NCBI GenBank assembly: GCA_021464415.1
Contig: CM038466.1
Coordinates: forward strand, 54,292,013-54,356,012
Reading direction: 5' to 3'
Length of the DNA: 64,000 nucleotides
Source: Lonicera japonica
Lineage: Eukaryota > Streptophyta > Magnoliopsida > Dipsacales > Caprifoliaceae
The notes under the pieces were generated by a model. The model was not told where the DNA came from. It saw only the letters and a list, made by a program, of their open reading frames with translations, and did no database searches. The position numbers and the translations under genes are program-made. Shown one piece after another: positions 21,301 through 32,391 of the stretch (within the stretch, counting starts at the first letter, position 1; each line of letters begins with the position of its first letter).

Positions 21301-22447
21301 AGATCATTTCTCACTCCCCTTTTTGGATCAAACTCTAGAGAGGGTAGCGGGCCATGAATATTACTCGTTCCTCGATGGTTTTTCCGGGTACAATCAAATT
21401 GAGATTGACCTAGATGATCAAGAAAAGACCACCTTTACATGTCCTTTTGGCACCTTCGCATATCGAAGAATGCCCTTTGGTCTATGTAATGCACCGGCCA
21501 CTTTCCAACGGTGCATGTTAAGTATTTTCAGTGATATGGTGGAAAGGACTTTGGAAGTTTTTATGGATGACTTTACCGTCTATGGTAAGTCATTCGACAA
21601 TTGCTTGACTAACCTGGAACAGGTTCTGGGAAGATGCGTGGAAAAACAATTGGTATTGAACTGGGAGAAGTGCCATTTTATGGTTACCAAGGGAATTGTT
21701 TTGGGGCACATCATTTCGTCAGAAGGAATTGAAGTGGATAAAGCAAAAATCGAGTTGATTGCTAAACTTCCTACACCCAAGAATGTCAAAGATGTTCGTT
21801 CATTTCTAGGACATGCCGGGTTTTATAGGAGGTTTATCAAGAACTTCAGTTCCATTTCCAAGCCGATGTGTAGTCTACTTCTCAAGGATGCACCCTTTGA
21901 GTGGGATGTCAAGTGCGAGGAAGCCTTCGTCTCTCTGAAGCATATGCTCACTACTGCGCCGATTATGCAAGCACCGGATTGGAGCTTGCCATTTGAGCTC
22001 ATGTGCGACGCAAGTGACTATGCGGTGGGAGCGGTTCTTGGTCAACGGAAAGACAAGAAACCGGGTGTGATATATTACGCAAGTAGGACCTTGAATGATG
22101 CGCAAATGAACTACACCACGACAGAGAAAGAGCTTCTAGCAATTGTCTTCGCCCTAGACAAGTTCCGATCCTATTTGATAGGATCGCCAATTGTGATTTT
22201 CACGGATCACGCGGCGTTGAAATACCTGTTCACAAAAAAGGATGCCAAGCCGCGGCTTTTGAGGTGGATACTCCTATTGCAAGAATTCCATTTGAGTATC
22301 AAGGACAAAAAAGGAGTCGAGAATGTGGTGGCCGATCATCTGTCTCGTCTCACTTTTACGAACAACATTGAAGAAAGCCCGATCCGAGACTCGTTCCCAG
22401 ATGAGCAATTGCTGATAATGCCTCTTGCTTTGCAAATTGAAACTTGA
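18326..22447 (+). CDS. Element A Gag-Pol polyprotein without integrase
   Basis: 1,373 codons in one frame, no stop. Domains seen: retrotransposon Gag core (about residues 90-260); zinc knuckle C314-x2-C317-x4-H322-x4-C327; a Q/N-rich linker (about 345-410); aspartic protease with DLGAS at 643-647; RT (about 930-1130) with FMDD at 1079-1082; and RNase H with D1228, E1267 or E1269, D1294 and D1337. It packages element RNA and makes cDNA in cytoplasmic particles. The frame ends ten residues after FPDEQLL in a tail whose DNA matches the 3' untranslated region of related element C, so integrase was removed by a deletion near 22,415. DLG in place of DSG/DTG is usual in Athila proteases. The start at 18,326 is the first in-frame ATG; an alternative is residue 27 (MANQGRAAD). 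A short tandem duplication (SPPHSPR/SPPPSPR) precedes it. Confidence 0.95.
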   Translation: MQGQLFVDIRISPPHSPRVSPPPSPRMANQGRAADHESDNEGEGANNVPPVRTMRDYLQPPRATSNSCIVLPAGQAGAFSFKPGMLQHIPSFHGMELENPYLHLKDFEEVCSTFREANVNEDVMRLKLFPFSLKDKGKIWLNAQRPQSIRSWQELQAEFLKKFFPVHRTNALRRAISNFSPKEHESFYKCWDRFKELLNSCPRHGHETWSLVSFFYESLTPEMRTFVETMCNGQFLSKNPEEALLYFDELAEGAKNWNTYSEEPKARTQGRGGLYQVSNEDDMGVRLFQLSKKVEAMEASKLKEVNVVSSSQLCIICDNSGHTTEDCPTIPAFREVLKNPAQVNALHQYNQNRNQNDPYSQRYNEGWKNHPNFSWGGNQSQNHNQYHQNQRQQQQQPQNSFVPPQNQNPNQNLEALLRSFVDKTDRDVGELKTQMSKLTTALATQEKGKFPSQPLVNPRGQVQVIEGGESSTKIEELKSITILRNGKEVDKTIVPKTPKVADIVKSTIVEESEVEKVVSEEKMIEEERQGKEDLEKIKNGIKVPFPERLNQPSKSNTEILDVFRQVKINIPLLDAVKQIPSYAKFLKDLCTTKRRLNVKKKAFMAEQVSSLMQGTRAPKFKDPGCPTISCIIGNCRIKNALLDLGASVNVLPYSVYQQLGLGELKPTRVTIQLADRSVKIPRGIVEDVLVQVDKFYFPVDFIILDMQPVSNPANEIPVILGRPFLATSNAIINCKNGIVKLTFGNITLELNVFSLSNQRDDDDNEENEHVNMIESCIQDHFVANFESESTKGYLTTSDEPEDCMQVFSLSDKQVEFSEKEENTQSPTKKLDGKMDLKLLPSNLKYAFLGASDTFPVIISSELSENQEGRLVHLLGKYKKAFGWTLADLQGISPLICTHKIHLEDGAKTSRQFQRRLNPNMQEVVRNEVLKLLDAKIIYPISDSKWVSPTQVVPKKSGLTVVKNESNELIPQRVTTGWRMCIDYRKLNEATRKDHFSLPFLDQTLERVAGHEYYSFLDGFSGYNQIEIDLDDQEKTTFTCPFGTFAYRRMPFGLCNAPATFQRCMLSIFSDMVERTLEVFMDDFTVYGKSFDNCLTNLEQVLGRCVEKQLVLNWEKCHFMVTKGIVLGHIISSEGIEVDKAKIELIAKLPTPKNVKDVRSFLGHAGFYRRFIKNFSSISKPMCSLLLKDAPFEWDVKCEEAFVSLKHMLTTAPIMQAPDWSLPFELMCDASDYAVGAVLGQRKDKKPGVIYYASRTLNDAQMNYTTTEKELLAIVFALDKFRSYLIGSPIVIFTDHAALKYLFTKKDAKPRLLRWILLLQEFHLSIKDKKGVENVVADHLSRLTFTNNIEESPIRDSFPDEQLLIMPLALQIET

Positions 22448-22630
22448 ATCTTCATTCTCACCATTCATCATGATCAAACTTCTAATGTTTGTAGGTATCA
22501 TTTCTGAAAACCTTCACGAGATGCAACTCGTCTTCTTTGGGAACTTAGAAGTTAACATCTTTTTGTATAGTGTTTTATTTTTGTAATTATTTATTTTTGT
22601 CTTGCTAAGGGACTAGCAAGAGATAAGTTG

Positions 22631-22638
22631 AGGGGAGT
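22631..22638 (+). other. Element A polypurine tract
   Basis: AGGGGAGT, within GATAAGTTGAGGGGAGT, lies directly before the 3' LTR, where plus-strand cDNA synthesis is primed. The same tract (AGGGGTGT) precedes the related LTR of element C. Confidence 0.8.
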
Positions 22639-24306
22639 TGATAAACGCATAATATTGTCATGTTTAAGCTCTTTCCTAGAGTCGCTTGACGCGTTTGTTG
22701 CTTTAATTCTGCCGAATTACCTGCTTATCTCGAGATTAATGCCTTAGCAAGTGTTGTATCTAACATGGCCCAAGTTGGTGTGTATTTTGTAGTATTCCAT
22801 GTGTTTGTAGGATTGGAGTACAATGGTGTTGCATAGATTGATCAAGAGCAAGCCTAGTAGCTTGCAAATGTGCTGAGTGGCAATGTTCCAGACCCATGAT
22901 CGATCATGGGCAAAGCCATGATCGATCATGACTTGCAAAATTTCTGGCAGAATACTCCCATGATCGATCATGGGCAAAGCCATGATCGATCATGGCCCCG
23001 CGAGTGCACCAACTATCTTTTGCTTTTAGCCTTATTTTGGGGAAACTTGTTCCTAGATATTTTCCCTTGGATAGTTTATTAATTTAAGTACTCCTTTAGC
23101 TATTGTTTAGTCTAGGGAGATAAGGGATAGATGATTATCTAGTTTTTACACACTTAGAGTTCTAGAGAGAGGTGAGAGCTCATTGTGGTGTTGTTCTTCA
23201 TTTCTCTTGTAAGTTTTTAATTTGTAAGAATGATTTCTTCTTTTATAATATTTGTTCTTGCATCTATTATGGAGTAGTATATTACTAAGGTTACGGAGGT
23301 TGTTTGCGATATGATTTTTGGTGATTAATGGCTCAATCCATGTTTAAGGTTTGATAAATATGTGTGAATCCTCTTCTTTTTCATCATATCTTCCATTATT
23401 TCAAGCTTTCTAGGTATTTTCATATTAAGTTAAGACTTTATATGCCTTGTATATTTAGTTCTTGGTTGTTAATGAACATACAACATATTTATATGGTTCT
23501 AGAAAGCTTGTAGTCTCTTTCCCCCATCCATGGAGTTTTTCCCTCTTCATAGAAATTATGAATAGTTCTTAAAACTCCATAGATGGATTATAAATTTGTT
23601 TAGCTTATCTTTGATTCATTTATTGATATATTGAGTGCTTCTTACACTTTATGTGATATTTAGACTCTTTATTTTCTACCATATGTGATAAATGATGAGT
23701 TGACAAATTGATCCCATAAACTTCATTCCGTTTCATTGTTAGGATTCACTTTATAATTTTCATTCTTTAAATCATGAGATTGCATACATTTGCTTTATGT
23801 TAAATCTTTTTATGATGAGTTTATCATATCTATCTCGGATTAGCTTCATCGGGAATGGGTTGCCTTGCTTCACACCCGTAGCTAAGAGATAGGAACGATA
23901 ACCTCGTCTTTGGTGGAATATTGTTTGTTTCTCTCTTGATATAGCTTCAATCCGGGAATGAGGCGCCTAGCGTCGCACCCTTTGCTATTGAGAGATACAC
24001 CAACATTCCCCTTATCTTGAGAAACCTTGTGTCGAAATCTTTGTATGAGCTATCGATCACCGTATATTAAATCGTAACTAACCTCCACCTACCTTAGTGC
24101 TTTCTTATTAATTTTCGCATCTGTTTTACATTTACGTTGTTCTACAACAAACCAACTCACAGAAACCAGAAAATCACTTAATCCGTAATCCATTCCATTC
24201 CTTTTCACTTATCCCTGTGGTTCGACACTCGGACTTCCGAGACTATATTACAACTTGACGTGCCTGCACTTTGGCTTTATCACAACGCGCTATTTAAGCG
24301 GCGTCA
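22639..24306 (+). repeat. Element A 3' LTR
   Basis: 1,668 bp and the partner of the 5' LTR, with three substitutions between them. It is followed directly by the CTGGT target duplication. It carries the same palindrome cluster at 22,893-22,994. Confidence 0.95.
22893..22994 (+). repeat. Palindrome cluster in element A 3' LTR
   Basis: CATGATCGATCATG at 22,895-22,908, 22,917-22,930, 22,959-22,972 and 22,981-22,994, unchanged from the 5' LTR copies. Confidence 0.95.
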
Positions 24307-24311
24307 CTGGT

Positions 24312-24604
24312 TTTTGACAATGAGCCCCCAGTTAGTTAATACCAACGACCCCTCTCTCTCTTTCACTCTGGGACCCACCTTCCAAAAAACAAAACTTTCA
24401 ATTCCCCTATTCATTGAACAAGTAATGGTGTATTTGTGTTTAAAAAAGAATAGAACAAAACCAAGTCTTGTTGTTGTTCACTAAAGTCACCTCACTACCT
24501 CATATATTTATTTAATAATTGCATTCAAGAACCAAAAAGTCTAAGGAAAAAAAGAAAGAAAAAGGGACAGCTTTATGTGCATGTACAAAAGAAAAAGAAA
24601 AAAG
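24312..24604 (+). repeat. R3 repeat, right piece
   Basis: Resumes the repeat split by element A. TTTTTGACAATGAGCCCCCA, the CTCTCTCTTTC tract with GGGACCCACC, and CTCATATATTTATTTAATAA all match about 47,010-47,455 in inverted orientation. Joining 16,491 to 24,312 (one CTGGT copy) restores a site like that at 47,455-47,470. No gene. Confidence 0.65.
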
Positions 24605-25519
24605 ATCCCTTTTAATTATGGGATTTACAAAAGATCCCTAATATAACTAATAACCAAATAATAAAATATAATTATGATTTCCAACACTCTCCCTCAAATT
24701 GAAGGAGGTGTTACGAAATCAATTTGCCATCTTAATATGCCTCTCCTTTGCTTAAAATTACTTCCCCTTAAGTCTTCAAATAAATTGCTCCTTTATCGAA
24801 GAATGTGTGTTTGAACCATGCATGTCCAAAAAACTACCTTGATTCTAGAAAAAGAGAAAGCAACATGCGCTAAAAGTGGGAACAAAATCCACAGCAACAT
24901 GTGCAAAGGGGAAACAACATCCGCCCAAAATAAGTTTGATAACAAGACCAAGCAAGCCAATATGGCCAACAAAAGGTTGCCGAAAAAACACTCAGCAACA
25001 CAAGGAACCTTAGCTCATAACAAGGAAACTAAGGAAATGCCTCAAAGAGGTCAAAAGAAGAAGAAAAGAGGCATAGAGATAGAGCATCACAAGCCATCAA
25101 TAAGATAGAAGCTAAAGACTAATATATAAAAGAGAGGGAGGCAGCGGGATCGGCCAAATGTTGGGCAGGTACAACCGGACAACGCTATTGAAGGCATATA
25201 AAAAGAGATGCAAGGCAGCAAAAGGGTGCCTGCTGAAAAAGGTGGAACCTAAAAACCCTAGGTGAAAATCGAATCTTTTTTATACCAAGTTGAAAATGTA
25301 ATTAGGGTTTGGCATATCCAATATGAGAGCTAAAGTTTTATATTTATATAGAAAACTAGGGTTACAGTGAAGAAAGAAAAATAAATAAAAAGACAAAAAA
25401 GGAAATAGCCAAAACCTAATTTAAGTTTAAATCCAAAAGATCGCTTATAATTATGTAATGTACAAAAGCTTCCTAATATAACTAATAACCAAATAATAAA
25501 ATGTAATTATGATTGCCAA
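24605..25519 (-). mobile_element. Small non-autonomous copia-like element (TRIM-type)
   Basis: Seen: about 85 bp at 24,605-24,689 recurs at 25,435-25,519 (shared ACTAATAACCAAATAATAAA). Read on the minus strand the left copy is preceded by a purine tract (GAGGGAGAG then TGTTGGAAATCAT), as expected for a 3' LTR. Near 25,285 there is a degraded initiator-Met-type primer site (ATACCAA on plus) next to the right LTR, giving a right LTR of about 235 bp at 25,287-25,519. The roughly 600-bp interior has no recognisable gag or pol. The left LTR appears truncated where the R3 repeat ends. No target duplication found. Confidence 0.45.
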
Positions 25520-25846
25520 CGGGTACAACATAAGGATTTTAATAAAAATATAAATGCCCTTTATTCGGAAGACAAATAATTGCAAGAACAAAATATGACT
25601 TAATTCCATTAAAATTTGACATATGTACTTATTTAATAGATATAATTTATTAATAAATATAATCAATAATGGTTTGTTTATATTTTCACAATTGAGATTA
25701 ACTTAAAAATAAATATCTCATGGTTCTTTTTTATCCTTTACAAGTACTGGCCGAAAGTTTATCTACGATTTATTATATAATGATTGAGATTAAATATGTA
25801 CATGACAATTTAAACCAAAGAAATTTTACATATTCCATTTTCTCAT
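25520..25846. other. AT-rich spacer, nothing recognised
   Basis: No ORF, repeat terminus or motif that I can support. Confidence 0.5.
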
Positions 25847-26770
25847 TGTGAGAACCTACATTTTTTATGCCGGATCCCTTGGCGGCGATTTCTCTAGCTT
25901 TTCGATTAATTTGGAAAAACAAGTTTATTTTTATTATTTTTAAAATATATGATGGTTTGGAGGAAAATTTTAGAGTCGCTAGTTTGTTTTACTAAACAAA
26001 CAAAACTCTGTATAAAAAAGGAACATTTATGAATTAAATGACATCTTAAACACAATTATTATGAAACCAGATAATTTGAAGGTTCGGGGATTAAATTATG
26101 AATCAGGAAGGTGTTAAGCACCCAATTCGCCCTTTCGGTTTCTAAGTAGTGTATGCGTGTAATTATAGTCATATATTTGCATGTTTATTGATATTATCGC
26201 ATATCGGCCCATAGTTTTGAAAAACCGGGATTTTGGGGTGGGGATTGAAGACGTATGCTTTGTATTTCCCCCTTTAAATTTTAGAAATCATTGTGTGTGA
26301 TTTGAAAGACAATTTTAATAATGATAGATAACAAAACAAGTGCTTTTTAGTAAAGTTTAGGACTTTTTGGAAACTAATTCGATTTGGAATCACATATTCG
26401 GCAATCCTCGAGATTCGTTTGTCAATAGTGTACCATAATTTAATAATTTAAACCATCATTAACTAATTCAATACTCTCATGTTGGATATTTAGATAAGCA
26501 GCGTGATTTCTAGATTAAACCAGGTACAAACACTAATTAATTCCTTCGTGGATTGAGACTGATAAAACCAAGATTTCGTAAAATTAACTGATAAAAAATA
26601 TGTTAAAAAAATAGTTTTAGCTCATTCCACACGTTTAGTTTTGAAAACAAGGCTTAAATTTGGACTGATTTTGAGATAAACAATATTGTCTACATGCAAT
26701 TAATTGAAAATAAGACAGATAAAAAAATTAATTCGAATTATGACGAACATTACCCGAGTGCTTTACCAAT
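25847..26770 (-). repeat. Tat/Ogre-type gypsy LTR, minus orientation
   Basis: Diverged reverse complement of the LTR at 61,020-61,954. Shared phrases include the LTR 3' end (TGTGAGAACC on plus here), GTTTGTTTTACTAAACAAAC, AATTCGCCCTTTCGG and CGAGATTCGTTTGTCAATAG. There is no PBS on the outside and no pol sequence nearby, so it is a solo or truncated LTR. Its far end in the 26.8-27.3 kb region is not defined. Confidence 0.65.
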
Positions 26771-27292
26771 AGAAATAGAGAATTTTGGAGCCCTCTTCTC
26801 AAAGTTCCAACCTTGATTCATGTCTCAAATGGGAGAAATTGGGGGGGGGGGGGGGGTTTATAGCTGAAAGAGGAAAAACTACTGGGGGAGGGGGGGTTGT
26901 CGTGTATCCAAATTCCCTTGGAGGGTTTGGCTACATGACACAAATAGTATGTGTTTTCTGGCCAAATGACTCCAAGGCATTTGTCCACACGATAAATACT
27001 ATTCACTCTCGCCAGTTTTTGCTATATTGGCTAAACGGTGTATTGGATTGATTTGATTTTTTTTATTAAATTGTTACTCATGATAAAACCCATTTTTTGA
27101 CCAAATTTGAGCTCATTTGAACTTCAGAAATGCCTCCATTTGATTACCCAAAGTGAACTCCCAAATTCCTGGGTTCTCGGAGATCCGATCGTCGGATCGA
27201 GCTGATTTTTGAGTATGTTGCTCCTTATGGCACCACCTAATAGCCCTCAAAATTGAGGATGATCATAAATCATGAGCTATCACTTTTCATCT
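26771..27292. other. Probable continuation of the LTR, no gene
   Basis: Contains G-runs (about 26,838-26,855 and 26,884-26,897) and sequence like gypsy U3 DNA, for example GAGATCCGATCGTCGGATCG near 27,180, an inverted repeat. Apparent ORFs across the G-runs have no recognisable domain. Confidence 0.4.
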
Positions 27293-27429
27293 TCTCAAGA
27301 ATGGTTATGTTAACAATTTGTTGTTTGTTAAACTAATGTACTCCCATAGACAGGGACGGTTCCGTTAACAATACTGATTCGGTGTTGAACTGATGTACTT
27401 CCACTAGCTGGAATGGTTCTGTCAATGAT
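27293..27429 (+). repeat. Tandem 56-bp array, left part (split by element B)
   Basis: Units begin GTTAACAAT or GTCAATGAT and end in GGTTCC or GGTTCT, alternating between two unit types of about 55 and 57 bp. The array continues at 33,756 after element B. Restoring the junction with one copy of the duplicated ATGAT gives an uninterrupted array. Confidence 0.7.
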
Positions 27430-28783
27430 TGGCGCGCCCGAAAATATTTTCGTGCTTAGGAACCCAAGTGTAGGTCGTCAAGTTATAATACTTGGTAAGC
27501 CCAAGTGTCGAACCATAAGGATAGTCGGAAAGACGATGTGGTGATTACGAGTCCAAGGCTTTGTTCAAGAGAATTTGATTGGTTGATTTTAGTTGTTGAT
27601 TTTAAAGTCTTGCAATAAAAATTAAAGTGATGTATCAATTGATAAGAAAAGGCTAAGGCATTATAGAATTCATTTGCTTTGCAATGTTATGTAAAATTAA
27701 TCTCATACAAAACTCTCAATGCAATTCCTAAGTGTTGAGTACCTTACACTTTTCTAAGCAAAAGGGTGTGAAGCCAAAGCAACCCATTCCCATATAAATG
27801 CCATATAAAGAAAGGGTGTAAGTAAAACTCAACACAAATGTATCTCTCATTTTTATCTTGTAACAAAGGGTGTGAAGCAAGTGCAATCCATTCCCATACA
27901 ATGTCCAACCAAGATGCAAACTTGAGATACACCAAAAGAAAAGGCCTAAAATTAAACTAGGCATTGAGAATTCATTGTTAGTTTTCCCTAGGCAATTGAC
28001 TTGATTATGAAAATGGCCAACTAAAAAGTTTAGCTCAATAAATCATAACATTTCATTTGTCTAAGATTGGAAGGTCTAGGTGGAGATTAAATCATCCGGT
28101 TTAGACACATTTGATAAATACAAATTGAATCCTTAAGGTGATTGGTGGAGTTGATTATGGCATAAACTTAAGAGATCCTCCCTGGCAACACTCTAACTAA
28201 GAAAATAATGAGTCTCAAAATCACATAAAGTGTAGAAAGCACTCAACATATCATTAAAGCATTCAAGGATTGGAATCTCAAATTTATGGTATTTCTATGA
28301 ATATTCAAAGACTAAACATTCTTGGCAATGAAAAGTATCTCATTTACAGAAGGAATGGACATAGGCTAATAAGAAATACACAAGTGCATCATCTCCTCAT
28401 TAATGCTTGAGATCTATGTATACAAGGCATACAAAGTCAAATCACCTTATGAGGGTTATTTTACTAGCTTATGAATGTTTGGTTGAATGGAGAAGATGAA
28501 TGATTCAACAAGTATTTAACAATACTAACAATAGAATGAGAAACAAACTTACATAATTAATGCAATGCAAACTTCATCTTTTAGCCTTAGTAATGAAATT
28601 ACTCCATGATAGTTGTATGAACAAAACCCATTGAAGTGATCTCTATTTCTCTCAAGAGTTTCTCTAACTAGATTTTTAACCAAAGTGATAGAAAGAGAAA
28701 GTGCAGGAAATTTCTTATATTACTCGAATCTAGATCTAGAAAATTACATACATTACATGATGGACAAAGAGCAATTAAATAAT

Positions 28784-29371
28784 TGATAAATGCATAATAT
28801 TGTCATGTATAAGCTCTTTCTCGGAGTCGCTTGACGCGTTTATTGCATTAATTCTGCCTAATTATCCGCTTATCTCGAGATTAGTGTCTTAGTGAGTTTT
28901 GTATCTAATATCGTCCCGCTAGGCGTGCTTTTGTTGCATTTCTATGTGTTCATAGGCATAGGATGCAATGGCCATGAAGGAATTGATCAAGTGTTAGCTA
29001 AAAGCTCACAAGAATGCTGATTTGAAGAAACTCCAGAAGCATGATCGATCATGGGTCTAGCATAATCGATCATGGTGCAAATTAATCTTCAGGCAGAGGA
29101 CCCCATGATTGATCATGGGTTGGCCATGATCGATCATGGCCTGGCGGAGACAGCCACCAACTCTTTCTTTTTTCCTTATTTTGGGGATTATTGTTCCTAG
29201 ATATTTTCCCTTGATTATTTAATTAATTTTAGGACTCCTTTAGCTATTGTTTTCAGTCTAGGGGGTGAATAGAGATGAATTAATTCATCTTAGACAAAAA
29301 CAAGAGTTCTAGAGAGAAGGGAGAGCTAAAGTGTATTTTGTTCTTCATTTTCCTCTTGTAAGTCTTTATTG
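28784..29371 (+). repeat. Element C partial LTR, plus orientation
   Basis: First 588 bp of an LTR nearly identical to the inverted LTR that follows, so the two form a head-to-head inverted repeat. It contains four palindromes, at 29,040-29,053, 29,061-29,074, 29,104-29,117 and 29,125-29,138. The second and third each have one mutated base. Confidence 0.85.
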
Positions 29372-29379
29372 CAAAAACT

Positions 29380-31041
29380 TGACGCGCCGATAATATCGCG
29401 TTGTTATAGCCCAAGTGCAGGCTCGTCAAGTTGTAATAAAGTCTCGGAAGTCCGAGTGTCGAACCACATGGATAAGTGAAAAGGAGTGGAATGGATTACA
29501 GATTAAATGGTCTTTAGATTTTTGTAAGTTGGATTTGTTGTGAAACAACAGAAATGTAAATCGGTGGTGAAACTTAATAAGAAGGCACTGAGGTAGGTGG
29601 AGGTTAGCTACGATACGATAGACAATAATTGCAATCTCATACATAGATTTCACACAAAGTTGCCATGAATGGAGAAGGTCATGATAACTCTCAATAGCAA
29701 AGGGTGCGAAGCTAGGCAACTCATTCCCGGGTTAAAGCTATATCAAGAAAGAATATCACAAAATTCCACCAAAGATGAGAATGTCATATCTATCTCTTAG
29801 CCAAGGGGTGCGAAGCTAGGCAACTCATTCCCATTGAGACTAATCCGAGAGAGAGATGGTATTCTTATCGCAACAAGGTGTTATAATAAGCATGTGTGTG
29901 AAATCTCATGGTTTAAAAGAATGAAAATTATGTAGTGAATCATCACAATGACACGAAAATAAGTTTATGGAACAAAATCACCAACTAGGTAATTCTTACT
30001 TTAAAAAGACGATAATGAGTCTAAATATCACGTAAAGTGTACAAAGCACTCAAAATATCATAAAACAATGTAAAAACTAGATTAACAATTTTATAAATCA
30101 TCTATGGAATTTAAGAACTCTTTGTGATCTCCACAACGAGGAACAAAAATCCATAGATGGGGAAGTGAATTACAAGCTTCTTAGAACCATATGAATATGT
30201 TGTATTTTCATTAATCAACAAGCACTAAGCATACAAGCCATGAAAAGTCTAATCGAACAATGAAAATACCTAGAAAGCTTGTAGAATAAAGGATTTCGAA
30301 AGGAAAACGATTCATAAATATTTAACAAATTTAAACATGGATTGAGAAATTAATTACCGAAAATTATATCACAATTAACCTCCGTAACCTTAGTAAAAGA
30401 CTACTCCATAATGGAAGCAAAAACAAATATTATAGAAGAAGAAATCATCCTTACAATAAAGACTTACAAGAGGAAAATGAAGAACAAAATACACTTTAGC
30501 TCTCCCTTCTCTCTAGAACTCTTGTTTTTGTCTAAGATGAATTAATTCATCTCTATTCATCCCCTAGACTAAAAACAATAGCTAAAGGAGTCCTGAAATT
30601 AATTAAATAATCAAGGAAAAATATCTAGGAACAATAATCCCCAAAATAAGGCAAAAAGAAGGAGTTGGTGGCTGTCCCCGCCAGGCCATGATCAATCATG
30701 GCCAACCCATGATCGATCATGGGGTCCTCTGCCTGAAGATTAATTTGCACTATGATCGATCATGCTAGACCCATGATCGATCATGCTTCTGGAGTTTCTT
30801 CAAATCAGCATTCTTGTGAGCTTTTGGCTAACACTTGATCAATTCCTTCAAGGCCATTGCATCCTATGCCTATGAACACATAGAAACGCAACAAAAGCAC
30901 GCCTAGCGGGACGATATTAGATACAAAACTCACTAAGACACTAATCTCGAGATAAGCAAATAATTAGGCAGAAGTAATGCAATAAACGCGTCAAGCGACT
31001 CCGAGAAAGAGCTTATACATGACAATATTATGCGTTTATCA
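29380..31041 (-). repeat. Element C full LTR, minus orientation
   Basis: 1,662 bp, from TGACGCGCCG to TGCGTTTATCA on the plus strand, and clearly homologous to the LTR of element A. On its right is the complement of a polypurine tract (ACACCCCTCAACTT), marking it as a 3' LTR. On its left are eight bases of the leader expected after a 5' LTR. It carries four CATGATCGATCATG-type palindromes near 30,685-30,790, two with a single mutated base. Confidence 0.85.
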
Positions 31042-32391
31042 ACACCCCTCAACTTATCTCTTGCTAGTCCCTTAGCAAGTCAAAAAGTAAATAATTCCAA
31101 AAATTAATATGCTATACAAAAAAAAATTGTTAACTTCTAAGTTCCCAAAGAAGACGAGTTGCATCTCCTGAAGGTTTTCAGAAATGATACCCACAAACAT
31201 TAGAAGTTTGATCATGATGAATGACGAGAGAATGAAGATTCATGATTCAATTTGCAAAGCAAGAGACATTACTAGAAACTTTTCCAGAACGATGGATTTT
31301 TGAATGATCATCTAATTCGTCTATCTCCTTTAGAACACAATCCCATATTCTCCAATGCTCACATACTAGACTTCGATTCAAACAATTCAATATAAACACA
31401 AAGAGTCATAATCATTTGAGAAGGAAGTGAGAACTTTTTCAAAAACAAAAGCTCAAAGATTTGTCGATCCTAAGCACTTTCTTTATCTTTTCTTGGACGT
31501 TTTGCTAAATTAGATCAGGGCGGTTTTCATTTCTATGGGGGGCAGCGGTCTCACTTAAGAAATTTACATAACTTGCTCATTCATTGGAGCTCAAAGGAAG
31601 CTATTCACCCTTTCCCATATGGTAACCTTTACCCATCCGTAATATTAGACAAAGAGACTTTAAGATTTAGTCAAGTGAAGCTTTAAGTCAATATTAGGAT
31701 AAGAGTCATCCAAGTTATCAAAGTGCTATGCTTTTGTCCTCTCATTGGAGGATCTTTTCAAAAGAGCTTCCATCATTTTTGGACAAAAATTCCTCTTCTC
31801 TTAATGAACATCAATTTAGGTGTTATTACCGAATTGGAAACAACCAAAGCAATCTAGCATGCGGAACAGGCAAATATGTCAAGGATATGAGACTAAGTGG
31901 AGCAAGGCAATATAGATTATCATTCAAATTCCTATCTAGATGGAAGATTTCATGCCAAAAGCCAATGAAACAATAGTCTTCATTTGAACAAAAACTCAAT
32001 CAATCATCAATTTTCAAACTTCCCAAAAAAAAATTTGAAACACATCTCTTCAACTCATGGAAATAAACAATAGCAAGCCAGAACAAAATAACAAAAAATA
32101 ATCACATACCCCCCTCAACTTGAAGAAACATTGTCCTCAATGAAAAGAGAACAAGAAAATGCACGGAAGGGCTACTTTGGCTTTGCTTTCCATGAGACAA
32201 AAATATGAGATAAACAACAACTATACACAAAACGGGTTAGAATTAGAATTCAAAAACAAAAACCATAACATTCAACCATTAAAACCAAGTTCTAACGTTA
32301 GCATCAAGTCTGAATTCTAATACAACCCAAAAGAAATAAAATTAAGCGTAAATATAACTAGTTAAAGAGTTTCTAGGATAAGCAAAAATCA
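31042..32391 (-). other. Element C 3' internal non-coding region
   Basis: The first 220 bp next to the LTR match the sequence between the end of the element A frame and its 3' LTR (for example CTTCTTTGGGAACTTAGAAG in minus reading). The rest is non-coding, with a polypyrimidine stretch typical of these elements near 32,108-32,130. ORFs here have no recognisable domain. Confidence 0.6.

Larger units (their letters stand above)
16492..24306 (+). mobile_element. Element A: young Athila-type Ty3/gypsy retrotransposon lacking integrase
   Basis: Complete at both ends. It has two 1,668-bp LTRs (TGATAAACGC...GGCGTCA) and a perfect 5-bp target duplication CTGGT (16,487-16,491 and 24,307-24,311). A tRNA-Asp-type primer site, one gag-PR-RT-RNase H frame and a purine tract before the 3' LTR are also present. 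The LTRs differ by three substitutions by eye (16,512/22,659; 17,886/24,033; 18,125/24,272), so insertion is recent. Integrase and anything downstream of it in the parent element are missing. The PBS, the DLGAS protease and the RT sequence style point to the Athila lineage. Confidence 0.95.

Noticed and set aside
24818..25108. 96-codon Lys-rich ORF
   Set aside because: Lies in the interior of the small copia-like element, opposite to its orientation. Composition is low-complexity and no motif is seen.
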